Origin: Glaciecola sp964643575
GTDB taxonomy: Bacteria > Pseudomonadota > Gammaproteobacteria > Enterobacterales > Alteromonadaceae
Direction of reading: 5' to 3'
Assembly: GCA_964643575.1 (NCBI GenBank)
Contig: CAZXTD010000001.1
Coordinates: 1-64,000, forward strand
Length of the DNA: 64,000 nt
Below are positions 1 through 9,452 of the stretch, piece by piece (position 1 is the stretch's first letter; the number at the start of each line of letters is the position of its first letter). The position numbers and the translations under genes are program-made. The notes below the pieces were generated by a model, which did no database searches, was not told the DNA's origin, and saw only the letters and a list, made by a program, of their open reading frames with translations.

Positions 1-2124
1 CTGTAAAACGCCATCTGCGTCAACAAATGCACCTGTAAACTCGTTGTCTGTCTCGATTCTACGCACACCAATGTTACCCGAATAGAAAACTTCTCCAAGC
101 TGACCACTGAAATCAGCCATCAAGTATGCCGCGGTAATATCTTGGGTTGTACTAAAGTTACGAGCAAAGAATTGGTTTCTTCCGCCAGCCTGACGCACAG
201 CCCAACCAGTTGGCGTTGCAAGTGGTGTACCCTCTGGGAGACGGTCTGCTACGCCCTCTTGAAGTAATGGGCGAATATTTCTTGAATCAATGGTTATCCA
301 ACCGGTACCAGGTCCGTATGCACCCGCATATTGCCCGTTGAAGAATGCACCTTGTGTCTCAACAAAAAGCCTAGCATCGCCAAATATATTTTCACTCGTG
401 AGTGCTTCTGCATTCAGACCACCTGCACCTACGCGTAAGTCATCATTTACTAATTCTTCGTTTTGGTATCTATAACCTGTTTTAACAGAATCTAAACGGA
501 ATACGTCTTCAAAACCAACATCGAGATAGCGTTTAACGTTAAATTCGCCAGAGTTCATATCGCGCTTAGGATTATCAACTCGGCCATTCACGAAAAACTG
601 AACGCGACGTCCATCATTAACCGAACCGGCTAAGGTACTGCTGAACCCTCTTTCATTAGGCGTACTCCAAACACCATCATATATAAATGAATTTAGCGCA
701 GAAGGATCTGGGTTACCTTGTGCATCTACTACGCGCGTAAATGCTTGGTCTAAGTCTCCGTTACCGGTATTTATTTCTACGTTTATTCCAGTACCTGGAA
801 AGCGTTGTCTGCCGCCATCAACTTGGTGACGTAAGTCAATACCTTCGTTAATAAAGAAGTTTTCTGATTCAGATCTTGAAAAGTTTGCATCTACTACCCA
901 ATCGTCTTTTACATAGTCACCATACAAGTACAGCCCTTTAGCGTCTTCAGTAAATTGGAACAAACGGTTTGCAGGCAACCAATTGATGTTTTCAATTCTG
1001 GTGTGGCCAACGGTATAAGTTTGTGGCTCACCAGGCGCTGCAAAACCAGAGCTAGAAGGAGCACCCAAAAGCGTGATTTGCTGCTGTGCATTATCGGCTT
1101 GACGACGGGCAACAAACTGGACGTCTTCTAAATTACTTTGGTCAAGTGTACGCTTGGTAAAAATGTAATCTAAACCGATTTTCAGATCGTCAGTTGCCTT
1201 AAACTCGATGTTAAATGACCCAGAATGACGGTCACCACCTGCTACTTCAGCAGCCTGACCCGACCGTGTAATTGCTCGAATTTGTGAATTGTCTTCCAAA
1301 CCATGTAAAGCACGGTAAGCATCAATAGCCTCTGCACTAATAACTGGTCTGACACCGGTTTGCTCGCCTGTGGCTTGATTGAACTGAACTAAGTTGGTGT
1401 ATTGTGTGAAATTCACAGTGTCGCGACGATAGTCTTGACCAGAACCTGCAAATTTAAATGCAACACCAAGTCTATCGTCTAGAAAATGTTTTACACCTTG
1501 TAAGCGATAAGTCGGGTTATAATCTTCTGATAACTCTTCATAACGGGTGCCTAAATCAACTCTCAGTAAACCATCTCTTTTGCTTAGCGCTCGTTGAAAT
1601 TTAAGGTCAACTATACCAGCTACACCACCTGCTTGTAGGTCGGCTGTCGGGCTTTTGATAACGGTTACGCCATCGAAGATACCGGCTTCAAAAGCACCAA
1701 AAGGGTTTGAAGCGCCCGCTGCTCCAGCACTACGGCTTGGTGTAGCGATTGATTGACCAGCTGCAGTTGTTCTAGTGAATCCACCAGGAAGACCCCTAAG
1801 ACTAATTTCAGAATCACGCTGCCCGCCATCTCGGTTTAACTGAATACCGGGTAATGCTTGTAAAGCTTCACCTAAATCCAGCGCTGGAAGTAGGTCAATA
1901 TCGGTCGCGGAGATTGAGTCAACAACAGATGCCGCACCTCTTTTAATATTTAGCGCGTCTTCTAAAGCAGCTCTTACGCCAGTTACTTCTATGACTTCAA
2001 GAGTGTCTTCTTCTGCATTTTGCGCAGCCTCTGCATTTGCTTCTTGAGCAATCGTGTTTGAGGCGCTTAAAGCCAATAATATTGCCGCTGAACAAGCTGT
2101 TAATGCATATTTATTTGTCTTCAT
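1..2124 (-). CDS. TonB-dependent receptor, 3' end beyond window
   Basis: Outer-membrane receptor that would import oligosaccharides with TonB energy. The reading frame is open for 708 codons from the ATG at 2122-2124 to the window edge, so the C-terminal barrel strands are missing. An SD (AAGGA) lies 7 nt before the start. A signal peptide ends near SNTIAQ, followed by a TonB-box-like stretch (DTLEVIEVTGVRAALEDAL) and a plug domain (LPALDLGEALQALPGIQLNR, then RDSEISLRGLPGG). This layout is typical of the large Xanthomonas/Alteromonas carbohydrate receptors. It is the last visible gene of the minus-strand sulfatase/lyase/rhamnosidase run, so the likely substrate is a rhamnose- and uronate-containing polymer such as ulvan. 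Substrate is inferred from context only. Confidence 0.9.
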   Translation of the reverse strand, partial: MKTNKYALTACSAAILLALSASNTIAQEANAEAAQNAEEDTLEVIEVTGVRAALEDALNIKRGAASVVDSISATDIDLLPALDLGEALQALPGIQLNRDGGQRDSEISLRGLPGGFTRTTAAGQSIATPSRSAGAAGASNPFGAFEAGIFDGVTVIKSPTADLQAGGVAGIVDLKFQRALSKRDGLLRVDLGTRYEELSEDYNPTYRLQGVKHFLDDRLGVAFKFAGSGQDYRRDTVNFTQYTNLVQFNQATGEQTGVRPVISAEAIDAYRALHGLEDNSQIRAITRSGQAAEVAGGDRHSGSFNIEFKATDDLKIGLDYIFTKRTLDQSNLEDVQFVARRQADNAQQQITLLGAPSSSGFAAPGEPQTYTVGHTRIENINWLPANRLFQFTEDAKGLYLYGDYVKDDWVVDANFSRSESENFFINEGIDLRHQVDGGRQRFPGTGINVEINTGNGDLDQAFTRVVDAQGNPDPSALNSFIYDGVWSTPNERGFSSTLAGSVNDGRRVQFFVNGRVDNPKRDMNSGEFNVKRYLDVGFEDVFRLDSVKTGYRYQNEELVNDDLRVGAGGLNAEALTSENIFGDARLFVETQGAFFNGQYAGAYGPGTGWITIDSRNIRPLLQEGVADRLPEGTPLATPTGWAVRQAGGRNQFFARNFSTTQDITAAYLMADFSGQLGEVFYSGNIGVRRIETDNEFTGAFVDADGVLQ

Positions 2125-2238
2125 CTGTTTTCCTTAAATATGGGTGTGTAGTACCGTTTTTATTGTCAGTAAGATGTGCCACTGACATTTATTAATGCTT
2201 TTATAACATTTCGTAAACAAGATTAACACCAAAAAACA

Positions 2239-2268
2239 TAAATTTAAATCACTTTCAATCATTTTATT
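2239..2268 (+). promoter_or_regulatory. 10-bp-phased TCA repeat, candidate operator
   Basis: Two TCA triplets start at 2249 and 2259, exactly 10 bp apart (TCACTTTCAATCATTTTATT), with a degenerate third unit (TAA) at 2239. The site lies about 125 bp upstream of the TonB-receptor start. The core AATCAnTTTCAATCATT recurs almost unchanged upstream of rhaEW at 25731-25747, which makes a common regulator likely. The rest of the gene-free stretch 2125-2630 holds the hairpins listed separately and AT-rich DNA with no other gene that I can see. Confidence 0.55.
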
Positions 2269-2414
2269 GCATATATTTACAAATAGGCGACATTCACCCC
2301 ATAAATACTAGGGCTAAATAGGAATAGAATGACCAAGGTAGACTTTAATTAAACGGTTGTATCGCTGACACTTCTGTTTTGTGAAATATAATATTTATAG
2401 GATTATATGATTAG

Positions 2415-2452
2415 TTAGACAGAGCACGACCGGTAGCTCTAGCTCTGTCTAA
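2415..2452. other. Strong inverted repeat between sulfatase and receptor
   Basis: TTAGACAGAGC (2415-2425) pairs perfectly with GCTCTGTCTAA (2442-2452) around a 16-nt loop. It sits about 180 nt downstream of the sulfatase stop and 290 nt upstream of the receptor start. There is no clear T-run on either strand, so it may be an mRNA-stabilising or processing hairpin, or a protein site, rather than a classical terminator. Confidence 0.5.
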
Positions 2453-2568
2453 TATGTTCTAATAAAAACAACAGTGATCATCGATTTATAGACGTGAATT
2501 TACAAGAGTGAAAAAACATACTAGTCACCTTTAGTCAAAAGGCCTCATTTATATTCTATTTAGTCAAT

Positions 2569-2599
2569 AAGCGCTTTATTATTCTCAATAAAGTCGCTT
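2569..2599 (-). terminator. Terminator-like hairpin after sulfatase
   Basis: AAGCGCTTTATT (2569-2580) pairs imperfectly, with one bulged base, with AATAAAGTCGCTT (2587-2599). The hairpin starts about 30 nt past the sulfatase stop on the minus strand. The following minus-strand DNA is AT-rich but has no long T-run, so termination is likely partial at best. Confidence 0.35.
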
Positions 2600-2630
2600 A
2601 ATCATGCATAGCAGGTAAACCCAGAGTCTT

Positions 2631-4079
2631 TTATTCAACTAAAACTTTACGTACCTCTAAAGGATACCATTGCTCAAGTTTCTCTGATAAGTGAGCCAGC
2701 ATTTCTGGGTTCTGTTTTGCTAGGTTGTTCTGTTCATGCTCGTCTTCGAGTAAATTATATAAACGAGGTCCACTGAGCATATCTTTATGGTGGTTTTTGT
2801 AGCTGATATTGAGTCCGTCATAACTAAGGATAAGCTTCCAATTGTCTTCTATTACCCAGCGATATAGTAAAGTAGTTTCCGGGTCATTGATGTCGTCCAT
2901 ATCATGTGCAAATATTTCACCATAAAGAGTATCCCGTTCTATAGCTTGCTGCTTTTTCATCTTCTCAAACAAATTTAGCCCCGGCAGCCCTTCTGGAACG
3001 TCAATGCCTGCGGCACCTAAAATAGTGGGAACAATATCAATACTGCTCACAATCTCTGGGCGCATTTGAGGAGCTAACTGACTTGGTAAAGAAAACATAA
3101 TAGGTGTACGCACTCCGCCTTCGCCAGGGCTTTGTTTAGAATGAGGTAAAAAGCGATTCATCTGCTCTGGGTTATTTATCCAACCGTTGTCAGTCACATA
3201 TACAATTAATGTATTTTCACGCAAGTTATTTTGTTCAAGATAGTTTATTAGTTGTCCGTTAGTTTCATCAAACCATTCAACGTTTGCATAGTATTTGGCA
3301 ACAGGCACTGGCAAGCCTTTATCTGCATATTTTTCAAAGATGCGATCGGGTGGGTTGTGCGGGGTATGAGGTAAATATGGCGCATACCAAACGAAAAAAG
3401 GTTTATCTGCAGCAACCGTTTCATCAATAAAGTCGGTTATTGTATCAAGCCCAGCACGACCTATTTCGAGCCCGTCATCTCCATGGCGGCCACCTTGTTC
3501 AGGAAAACCTCTAGTCATGCCTTGGTCAAAACCTGCCCGGCTATAACTTCCCTCCCACCATTTACCCGTTTGAAGAGACTGATAGCCTTTTATTTTTAAA
3601 AGCTCAGGCAGTGTGTCAACACTATCTATTTTAGCGATAATCTGAGCGCGCTGTTTTTCATATTCAACGCCGCCTTTTCCGCCGGGAAGATTTCGTGAAG
3701 GGTCATTTCCTGTAATGCCATGTTGCGATGCATATAAACCACTGATTATTGTTGTTAGCGAAGGGCGACATAAAGAAGTAGGGACATATCCACGCGTAAA
3801 AGTCACGCCTTCAGCAGCCAGTTTATCTAAAGATGGTGTCTGAATAATATCGTGGCCCATAAAGCTATAATCATTCCAAGCTTGGTCGTCCGACAAAATT
3901 AATAAAATATTAGGGGGGCGTTGATCTGGCGCCGGCGTATAAACTTGTTCATTTGCTGGCTCGATTGTTTGTGCTGCGTTTTTATCGCAGCCCGCTATAA
4001 CAAATAGCAGCGCCGTCGCCATACAAAACTTGAATTTACGGAGATTAGTTAAGCTGGTGTACTTGTTGTCGTTAGTCAT
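2631..4079 (-). CDS. S1-family sulfatase lipoprotein with unusual active-site motif
   Basis: Predicted arylsulfatase-fold enzyme removing sulfate esters from algal oligosaccharides. A lipobox (VIAGC, Cys31) suggests membrane anchoring outside the cytoplasm. The metal-binding N-terminus ILSDDQAW (Asp64/Asp65) and the formylglycine position Cys104 are present. The motif around the cysteine is CRPSL-TTIISGLYASQHG, so the arginine of canonical CxPxR is a leucine. The rest (SGLY, HGITG, DNG near residue 300, GEGGVRTP) is normal for S1 sulfatases, and the length of 482 residues is usual. SD GGGAAG precedes the ATG. The ThuA gene lies 28 nt upstream, so the two are probably cotranscribed. Substrate is inferred as a sulfated rhamnose-uronate oligomer. 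Confidence 0.88.
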   Translation of the reverse strand: MTNDNKYTSLTNLRKFKFCMATALLFVIAGCDKNAAQTIEPANEQVYTPAPDQRPPNILLILSDDQAWNDYSFMGHDIIQTPSLDKLAAEGVTFTRGYVPTSLCRPSLTTIISGLYASQHGITGNDPSRNLPGGKGGVEYEKQRAQIIAKIDSVDTLPELLKIKGYQSLQTGKWWEGSYSRAGFDQGMTRGFPEQGGRHGDDGLEIGRAGLDTITDFIDETVAADKPFFVWYAPYLPHTPHNPPDRIFEKYADKGLPVPVAKYYANVEWFDETNGQLINYLEQNNLRENTLIVYVTDNGWINNPEQMNRFLPHSKQSPGEGGVRTPIMFSLPSQLAPQMRPEIVSSIDIVPTILGAAGIDVPEGLPGLNLFEKMKKQQAIERDTLYGEIFAHDMDDINDPETTLLYRWVIEDNWKLILSYDGLNISYKNHHKDMLSGPRLYNLLEDEHEQNNLAKQNPEMLAHLSEKLEQWYPLEVRKVLVE

Positions 4080-4107
4080 AATCGCTTCCCGTTGATCAGA
4101 TAAATGT

Positions 4108-5091
4108 TTATTCAGAAAATGCTCTAATAGATGATTGTGTTTCAGTAGGAAAGTCTTTGGGTACTAATTGAGAGACTTGGCCTGTGGCTGCCCACTCAGT
4201 GCCTCTTAAAAAGGTGGTAATAAAACCCACGCTTTCGTATGACTCTTGTTGATGGCCAAGCGTTGTATGAAAAATTCGCCCTTGTTCATAGGATAAGACC
4301 ATTAAAATGGGCTCATGCTTACCAGTGCCTTTTTCAGTTTTTGGACATAATGCAGACGCCAGTACAATCATATTTTTAGCGGGGCCTCTGAGATCGCCAT
4401 AGCATTCATCCTTTGCATGCATCCACTGTTCAGGCAATCCGTTTAAAATAGGATGTTCATTGCGCTTGGTTATCAAAAACTCGTGCTTTGTGCCGTGAGC
4501 ACCGCCATCCCCCTTTGAGTAATCTCTTACCAGCTCGCCATTAGGATCAAAATACACATAAGGCCCGTGCTTTTCGGTGCGTCCTCCCCAACCGCCTAAG
4601 CCGGTCATTAGGTTGTATTCTTTCCACTCAGGAAACGAATTATTCGCGGAATGCACCGATACAAAGCCTCCGCCATTTCGCATATATTCTTCAAACGCTA
4701 TTTGAGTAGAGGATGGCCAGTCTGCCGCTTTAAACCCAAAATTTGAAACAACAACATCATAAGGAGAAAAATCAGGTAAAAAATTGCTATCGCTTATTGG
4801 CTCTTTAACAAGTTGATGCGCTGGTGTATTAAAACGCTTGAGGTACTCAAGTTCTGTTTCGCCTCGCCAAATCTTTGTAGCGCGATAGACATCAACAGTA
4901 AACAGTCCACTTTGCTCTAAATAGGCTTTCATCATTACGGTAGCTTTGGGCCAAACGGTATGATTATTCTGACCATCAACAATCAGTACCTTAATCTTTT
5001 TGCCATTTTTAACACTTTCAGAGTGCGAACTATTAGTTTGTGCGCACGAACTCAACGTTAGCGCGAACAACACATATATGAAAACTTTCAT
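4108..5091 (-). CDS. ThuA-like domain lipoprotein
   Basis: 327 residues with a lipobox near residue 16 (TLSSCAQ) and a ThuA fold (class I glutamine-amidotransferase-like, trehalose-utilisation family): KIKVLIVDGQNNHTVWPKA at the start of the domain, then GGGFVSVHSANN, a region around GGWGGRTEKHGPY, and RIFHTTLGHQQES near the C-terminus. ThuA-fold proteins often accompany GMC dehydrogenases and xylose-isomerase-like proteins in pathways passing through 3-keto sugars, and both occur upstream here (13021-15695). The exact reaction is unknown. SD AAGG lies about 8 nt before the ATG. A 12-bp perfect hairpin separates it from the GH105 gene upstream. Confidence 0.85.
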   Translation of the reverse strand: MKVFIYVLFALTLSSCAQTNSSHSESVKNGKKIKVLIVDGQNNHTVWPKATVMMKAYLEQSGLFTVDVYRATKIWRGETELEYLKRFNTPAHQLVKEPISDSNFLPDFSPYDVVVSNFGFKAADWPSSTQIAFEEYMRNGGGFVSVHSANNSFPEWKEYNLMTGLGGWGGRTEKHGPYVYFDPNGELVRDYSKGDGGAHGTKHEFLITKRNEHPILNGLPEQWMHAKDECYGDLRGPAKNMIVLASALCPKTEKGTGKHEPILMVLSYEQGRIFHTTLGHQQESYESVGFITTFLRGTEWAATGQVSQLVPKDFPTETQSSIRAFSE

Positions 5092-5117
5092 TAGGGATGC
5101 CTTTTGAAAAACGTCAA

Positions 5118-5151
5118 AAGGCTAAAAGTCACGTCGCTAACTTTTAGCCTT
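5118..5151 (-). other. Intercistronic 12-bp hairpin
   Basis: AAGGCTAAAAGT (5118-5129) and ACTTTTAGCCTT (5140-5151) are perfect complements around a 10-nt loop, in the 71-bp gap between the GH105 and ThuA genes. On the minus strand a short T-run (GTTTTTC) follows about 5 nt later, so it could act as an attenuating terminator or protect the upstream mRNA 3' end. Confidence 0.5.
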
Positions 5152-5162
5152 AGTTCAAAGTT

Positions 5163-6401
5163 TTACTGCCATTTTGCCATTTCAGACGCAGCTAATAAGA
5201 CTGCACCCGTGCCATATAGCTGTGAGTCAGTCTTTTTAACAGGATCCGGCGATTTACCGACGTGCTGAACCCAATTAACTCGACCATCATCTCCAATAGC
5301 TCTAGTAAGCGCAGCCCAACCTTTTTCTACAATTTCTTTTGATTCAGGGTCGGTTAGCAAACCATTATTGACGCCCCAAGCTAATCCATAAGTGATGAAG
5401 CCTGTTCCACTTACTTCAGGTGTTTTCACTTTGTTAGGGTCACGCAAAGAAGCAGGCCAATAGCCTTCTTCAGTTTGTAGTTTAAGCAGTGCTGCTGCAT
5501 TCTTTTTATAAAGTTCTATGTAGCGTTCACGAGATGGGTGTTCATCTGGTAAATCATCTATGATTAATGGTATCGCTGCAAACACCCAACCGTTGCCGCG
5601 CCCCCAAAATACCGGCTCACCATTGTCACTTTTCATTTCAAAGTAGCGACTGTCGCGATAAAATAAACCGTATTCATCAGAGAATAAATAATCTGCCGCG
5701 GCCCAAAACTCTTGGTCAGCATACTCAAAGTATTTAGGGTCGCCGGTTATGTTTGACAACATTAGCCATGTACGTGGGGCCATGAATAAGGCATCCGCCC
5801 AACACCAACGAAGCTGACAATTACCTTCATTATGAAGCTTACCAGAACCGCTTGATGTACTATCTAACATCTCCAAACCAACATTAGGTTTGTTAGCTAA
5901 AATCCAATCAAAATGTTCTTGGGTGGGTTTGTACGCATCTTGATTACCAGTTTGTTTAGTCAACCACATATAAGTTTGACCTATTGTGTGATCATCGGCA
6001 TGGTAAGGGCGGTCGGTTAACAAGCCATACTCTTCTTCTTTAGCCATCTTTTGTAGATGCGCCAAAAACTCAGGATTGTTAGAAACCTCCGTCCATTTGG
6101 TCAAGCCGATATAGAGGGCCGCTTGAATCCAAAATTTTGCATTTTCGGACTTTTCTCGATGCGAGTCTGGAATGTAAGTCAAGTTACCTAACTGCGCTAG
6201 CTGCCATTCGCCACTGCGAGTAGCCACGTCATACGCTGACTCTCTTATCGCTTTGGCACGGCTCAACTCGCTAATTGTATTTGCTGCGGGAGCAGGATTT
6301 TCAGCACCGCTTGGTGCAACAGCAGTCTTCTGATCTTGACCAGTACAACCCGCTAGCGCTACGCTGAGCGCAAACGCAACTGAAACCATTTTTTTATTCA
6401 T
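5163..6401 (-). CDS. GH105 unsaturated uronyl hydrolase, lipoprotein
   Basis: Hydrolyses the 4,5-unsaturated uronate from the non-reducing end of oligosaccharides made by a polysaccharide lyase. Lipobox ALAGC (Cys19) gives an exported, membrane-anchored enzyme. The (alpha/alpha)6-barrel signature HADDHTIGQTYMWL (Asp136/Asp137 near the expected catalytic Asp) and the later GRGNGWVFAAIPLI and SGTGFITYGLAWGV match GH105. The 412-residue length fits the family plus lipoprotein linker. SD GGAG lies 7 nt before the ATG. It is directly downstream of the PL25 lyase, the expected order for ulvan: lyase product, then removal of the unsaturated sugar, which KduI/KduD would metabolise. The related GH88 family is less likely. 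Confidence 0.9.
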   Translation of the reverse strand: MNKKMVSVAFALSVALAGCTGQDQKTAVAPSGAENPAPAANTISELSRAKAIRESAYDVATRSGEWQLAQLGNLTYIPDSHREKSENAKFWIQAALYIGLTKWTEVSNNPEFLAHLQKMAKEEEYGLLTDRPYHADDHTIGQTYMWLTKQTGNQDAYKPTQEHFDWILANKPNVGLEMLDSTSSGSGKLHNEGNCQLRWCWADALFMAPRTWLMLSNITGDPKYFEYADQEFWAAADYLFSDEYGLFYRDSRYFEMKSDNGEPVFWGRGNGWVFAAIPLIIDDLPDEHPSRERYIELYKKNAAALLKLQTEEGYWPASLRDPNKVKTPEVSGTGFITYGLAWGVNNGLLTDPESKEIVEKGWAALTRAIGDDGRVNWVQHVGKSPDPVKKTDSQLYGTGAVLLAASEMAKWQ

Positions 6402-6451
6402 AATACACTCCGTAATTTATTATTCGTCACAGTAAAACACTGTCTATCTTT

Positions 6452-7945
6452 CTAATCTTCTACAAATGTTGATGTATCTTTTTCTAATGTTGCGTCGCTC
6501 AAAGGTCGCTGAATAGGACCATTGTCACCCAACAGATATATTTTCCTGTCTGGCGTTGATTTAGAACGTTCACCTACAAGTACCCTTGCATCTGGATGGG
6601 CATTTTTAATAATTGCAGTTGTCGCAAAAGTAGCGCCTGGCCTGCGTAAGAGTTCTTTGCTTTTAGTAAAAGACTGGCCGTCATCTTTGCTGCTCCAAAT
6701 TGAAACCACACCGTCGTTACCGTCCTGTTCAGACAAGTAATATTCGATATTCTGTGGAGAAGAAATAATAAAATCACCTCGGGAATTACCAGAAGTTTGC
6801 TTATTGACCTTAACACCATCTGACCAACTCTCTCCATCCCAACGAATATGATGCGTAAGTTTTGGACCGCCGGTTTTCTCACCTAAGTCTTTGCCATAGT
6901 TCATGGCAATATGCGGATGACCTTCACTGTCTAGATTCACTGAGCCATTGAATGTCCATAAATCGCCTGTATCTAAAGCCAAAGTGAGCTGTTCAGCCTC
7001 TTCTCTGATAAGAGGCATGTTAAGCGAATCGCCTTCAACGTTGCTCCAAACACCGGTTTTTGTATTAAAAACCATGTAATGAGCATCGTGGCGCTGAGTT
7101 GTATGCCCGCGGCCGTCGTTATTACCACCGCCCCCGTCCCAACAAATGTGATAGTCAAATCCAACAATAATATCGTCGCCTTGGCCTCGGGCAGCCCATG
7201 CATACCAGCTGTCTTCTGCTTTTAAATCATCTCGTCTTTTGTGCTTTAAAAAAGAAACAGGGTCAGCGTAGGTACGCCCGTTGTCAGTAGAAAGCTGATA
7301 AACCCAATCGCTTCTGTGTGCACCATGACGGTAAAACAAATAAATATCACCGTTATCCATTTTTATAGCTTGATTGTAAGTGCCAAATACCGAGATGTTA
7401 TCCACCTCTTCCCATTGGGTTATATCTAGTGGGCGTTTAGAAATTGAATTTTTATTTGCACCATGATGCACATTACCTAAAGGGTTTTTACCATGATGCT
7501 TGTCACCGCCATGACCGCCATAGAAAATATGGATATAACCTGCATCATCTATTAATAAGGTAGGCTTACCATGGTTATCGTATTTGCTGCGCCCTTCTCG
7601 TCGACCTAATTCACTTGTACCCGCCCTAAAAGGGCCTTGCCACTCTTGAGTTTCATGGTTATAAGCAGCTACGTAGGGGTCTTCAAAAGGTCCTTGGTAA
7701 GATACATAGGTAATACCTTCGTGGTATTCTCCAGCAGGATACTGCACTACCGCAAGAGGATTGCCGGTTCCGTTATCTGCGAAGTAGTCGACCAATTCGG
7801 CTGGCGCTTGAACGGGTTCGCTTGTTTCTACTTTTTGTTCAACGCAGGCACTTGTCGTCAAGACCATGGCTAGAACAGCGCCGAAATACAACGATGCTTT
7901 TCGTTTTAAATATGTTGATTGTTCGTTTATTTTTTTATGAATCAT
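6452..7945 (-). CDS. PL25-type ulvan lyase, lipoprotein (BNR beta-propeller)
   Basis: Predicted endolytic lyase cleaving rhamnose-3-sulfate to glucuronate/iduronate bonds of ulvan by beta-elimination. Lipobox-like TTSAC (Cys34) is followed by a seven-bladed propeller with many BNR-like turns. His125, His145, Tyr190 and Arg206 occur in my residue count at a constant offset of +2 from the catalytic His123, His143, Tyr188 and Arg204 that I recall for the characterised PL25 enzyme PLSV_3936. That spacing is the main reason for choosing PL25 over the related PL24. His-rich segment YGGHGGDKHHGKN may also bind metal. SD AAGGA lies 10 nt before the ATG. It is flanked by GH105 and a sulfatase. Family assignment rests on recall, not on a search. 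Confidence 0.85.
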   Translation of the reverse strand: MIHKKINEQSTYLKRKASLYFGAVLAMVLTTSACVEQKVETSEPVQAPAELVDYFADNGTGNPLAVVQYPAGEYHEGITYVSYQGPFEDPYVAAYNHETQEWQGPFRAGTSELGRREGRSKYDNHGKPTLLIDDAGYIHIFYGGHGGDKHHGKNPLGNVHHGANKNSISKRPLDITQWEEVDNISVFGTYNQAIKMDNGDIYLFYRHGAHRSDWVYQLSTDNGRTYADPVSFLKHKRRDDLKAEDSWYAWAARGQGDDIIVGFDYHICWDGGGGNNDGRGHTTQRHDAHYMVFNTKTGVWSNVEGDSLNMPLIREEAEQLTLALDTGDLWTFNGSVNLDSEGHPHIAMNYGKDLGEKTGGPKLTHHIRWDGESWSDGVKVNKQTSGNSRGDFIISSPQNIEYYLSEQDGNDGVVSIWSSKDDGQSFTKSKELLRRPGATFATTAIIKNAHPDARVLVGERSKSTPDRKIYLLGDNGPIQRPLSDATLEKDTSTFVED

Positions 7946-7977
7946 GGTTTAGCTGTTCCTTTCAAGATAGGACTCAA

Positions 7978-8011
7978 CATTAGGCATGATGACAAAACCA
8001 TTAGCCTAATG
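7978..8011. other. Short inverted repeat between sulfatase and lyase
   Basis: CATTAGGC (7978-7985) and GCCTAATG (8004-8011) form an 8-bp perfect stem with an 18-nt loop in the 88-bp gap between the sulfatase stop and the lyase start. No T-run follows closely. It may be an intercistronic hairpin or chance. Confidence 0.3.
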
Positions 8012-8033
8012 CTGAAACCTTAGGGAATTCGGT

Positions 8034-9452
8034 CTAATTTTTGTATTTTTCGAACATCTCTAAGAACTCTTGGCTAATTTTGCTATGAGATTTAGCTATG
8101 TTCTTTGATTCGCCCGGGTCTTCTGTGATGTTGTACAACTCAAGAGGCGCATCAAAACCGTATCTAACCGCTTTGTACTGTCCGCGTCGTGCCGCTTGAT
8201 ATGTGTCACCAATGACGCCTGAATTAGGATCACCTACTTGCTTAGAAAACTCCCAATACAATGTGCGTTCTTCCATTTGTGTGGGGGCATCGTTTAGTAG
8301 ACCTTTGATCGATACACCGTTAGTGCGAACACGCGGAACAATGTCTAAATTGACACCCGCAATGTCTGCAAAGGTAGGTAAAATATCGTGAAATGCCCAT
8401 GGCGTTTGGTCTACACGTCCCTCTTTAATTTGCGCAGGCCATTGCACTATCATCGGGACGTGGATTCCGCCGTCGTATAAGTCCCGTTTTTGTCCTTTAT
8501 AGGGTGCAGATGCTTTAAAGAATTCTGGATCGGCACCACCTTCATCATGCGGGCCATTATCGGAAGAAAAAATAATTAGCGTATTGTCTAGCTCACCCTG
8601 CTCTTCTAAAGCCTCAATAATTTGACCGACATACTCGTCTAGCGCGCTTACCATACCCGCCAGTACTGCGTTTGGTCTCTCTACTGGCTCTGGATAATAC
8701 CAAGCGTATTTATCTGTGGGCACGCCATCTTGCATACCGAGGTAAGGCGTTTCCTCTAAATCGTACATGTCGCTAAAACGCTTTGGTACGGCTAAATCGG
8801 CATGGGGTGTAGTATAGGCAAGCATAACAAAAAATGGGTTTTCGCGTTCACGTTGGATAAAGTTTATGGTTTCGTTAGTAAATAACTCGGGGGCATAAGC
8901 GCCTTTCTTACCGCCTTCATTTTCTACTACGCGCTCTTTTACACCGTCGCGCCAAAGGATATGAGGATATTGTCTGTGACCTTCCAAGATTGAGTACATG
9001 CCATACCAGGTATCAAAACCCATTGCGAGAGGGTCTGTAACACCCATTTTTGAGCCTATTGAATATTTGCCAAACAACGCCGTATCGTAACTAGCATGCT
9101 TTAACACATGAGCCATTGTAATGTCGATTTCTTCAAGCTGGACGGTGTTTGAATTATTTGTCATATATCGACCATCGCGCCCAGTAAACAATGAAACACG
9201 CGATGGCGAGCATACGGTATTTCCTGAGTAAGCTTGGTCAAAACGTATTCCGTTTTTAGCCATCTGGTCAATATTGGGTGTTTTAATGACCGTATCGCCA
9301 TAAGCGCCTACTTGGTTAAAACCAAGGTCGTCGGTCAGAATAAAAATAATATTAGGTTTATCTTTTGCCGATGCTACGCATGAAAGCAAAGTCAAAAAAA
9401 CAAGACTCAAAATATTAACCAGTCGCCAACGATTGCTTATTTTTATATCCAC
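8034..9452 (-). CDS. S1-family sulfatase (canonical CSPSR)
   Basis: Exported sulfatase of the alkaline-phosphatase superfamily. From the chosen GTG start it has 472 residues: signal peptide (RLVNILSLVFLTLLSCVASA), metal-binding FILTDDLG (Asp41/Asp42), and the formylglycine motif CSPSR-VSLFTGR (Cys81), so maturation by a formylglycine-generating enzyme is expected. Later motifs include KYSIGSKMG, TTPHADL and FSSDNGPHDEGG. The GTG at 9450-9452 has AGAGG 5 nt upstream and leaves a single normal signal peptide. An in-frame TTG at 9525-9527 also has a strong but close GAGGAG and would add 25 hydrophobic residues, so the start is not certain. Phased TGA repeats lie 129 bp upstream. Confidence 0.9.
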   Translation of the reverse strand: MDIKISNRWRLVNILSLVFLTLLSCVASAKDKPNIIFILTDDLGFNQVGAYGDTVIKTPNIDQMAKNGIRFDQAYSGNTVCSPSRVSLFTGRDGRYMTNNSNTVQLEEIDITMAHVLKHASYDTALFGKYSIGSKMGVTDPLAMGFDTWYGMYSILEGHRQYPHILWRDGVKERVVENEGGKKGAYAPELFTNETINFIQRERENPFFVMLAYTTPHADLAVPKRFSDMYDLEETPYLGMQDGVPTDKYAWYYPEPVERPNAVLAGMVSALDEYVGQIIEALEEQGELDNTLIIFSSDNGPHDEGGADPEFFKASAPYKGQKRDLYDGGIHVPMIVQWPAQIKEGRVDQTPWAFHDILPTFADIAGVNLDIVPRVRTNGVSIKGLLNDAPTQMEERTLYWEFSKQVGDPNSGVIGDTYQAARRGQYKAVRYGFDAPLELYNITEDPGESKNIAKSHSKISQEFLEMFEKYKN

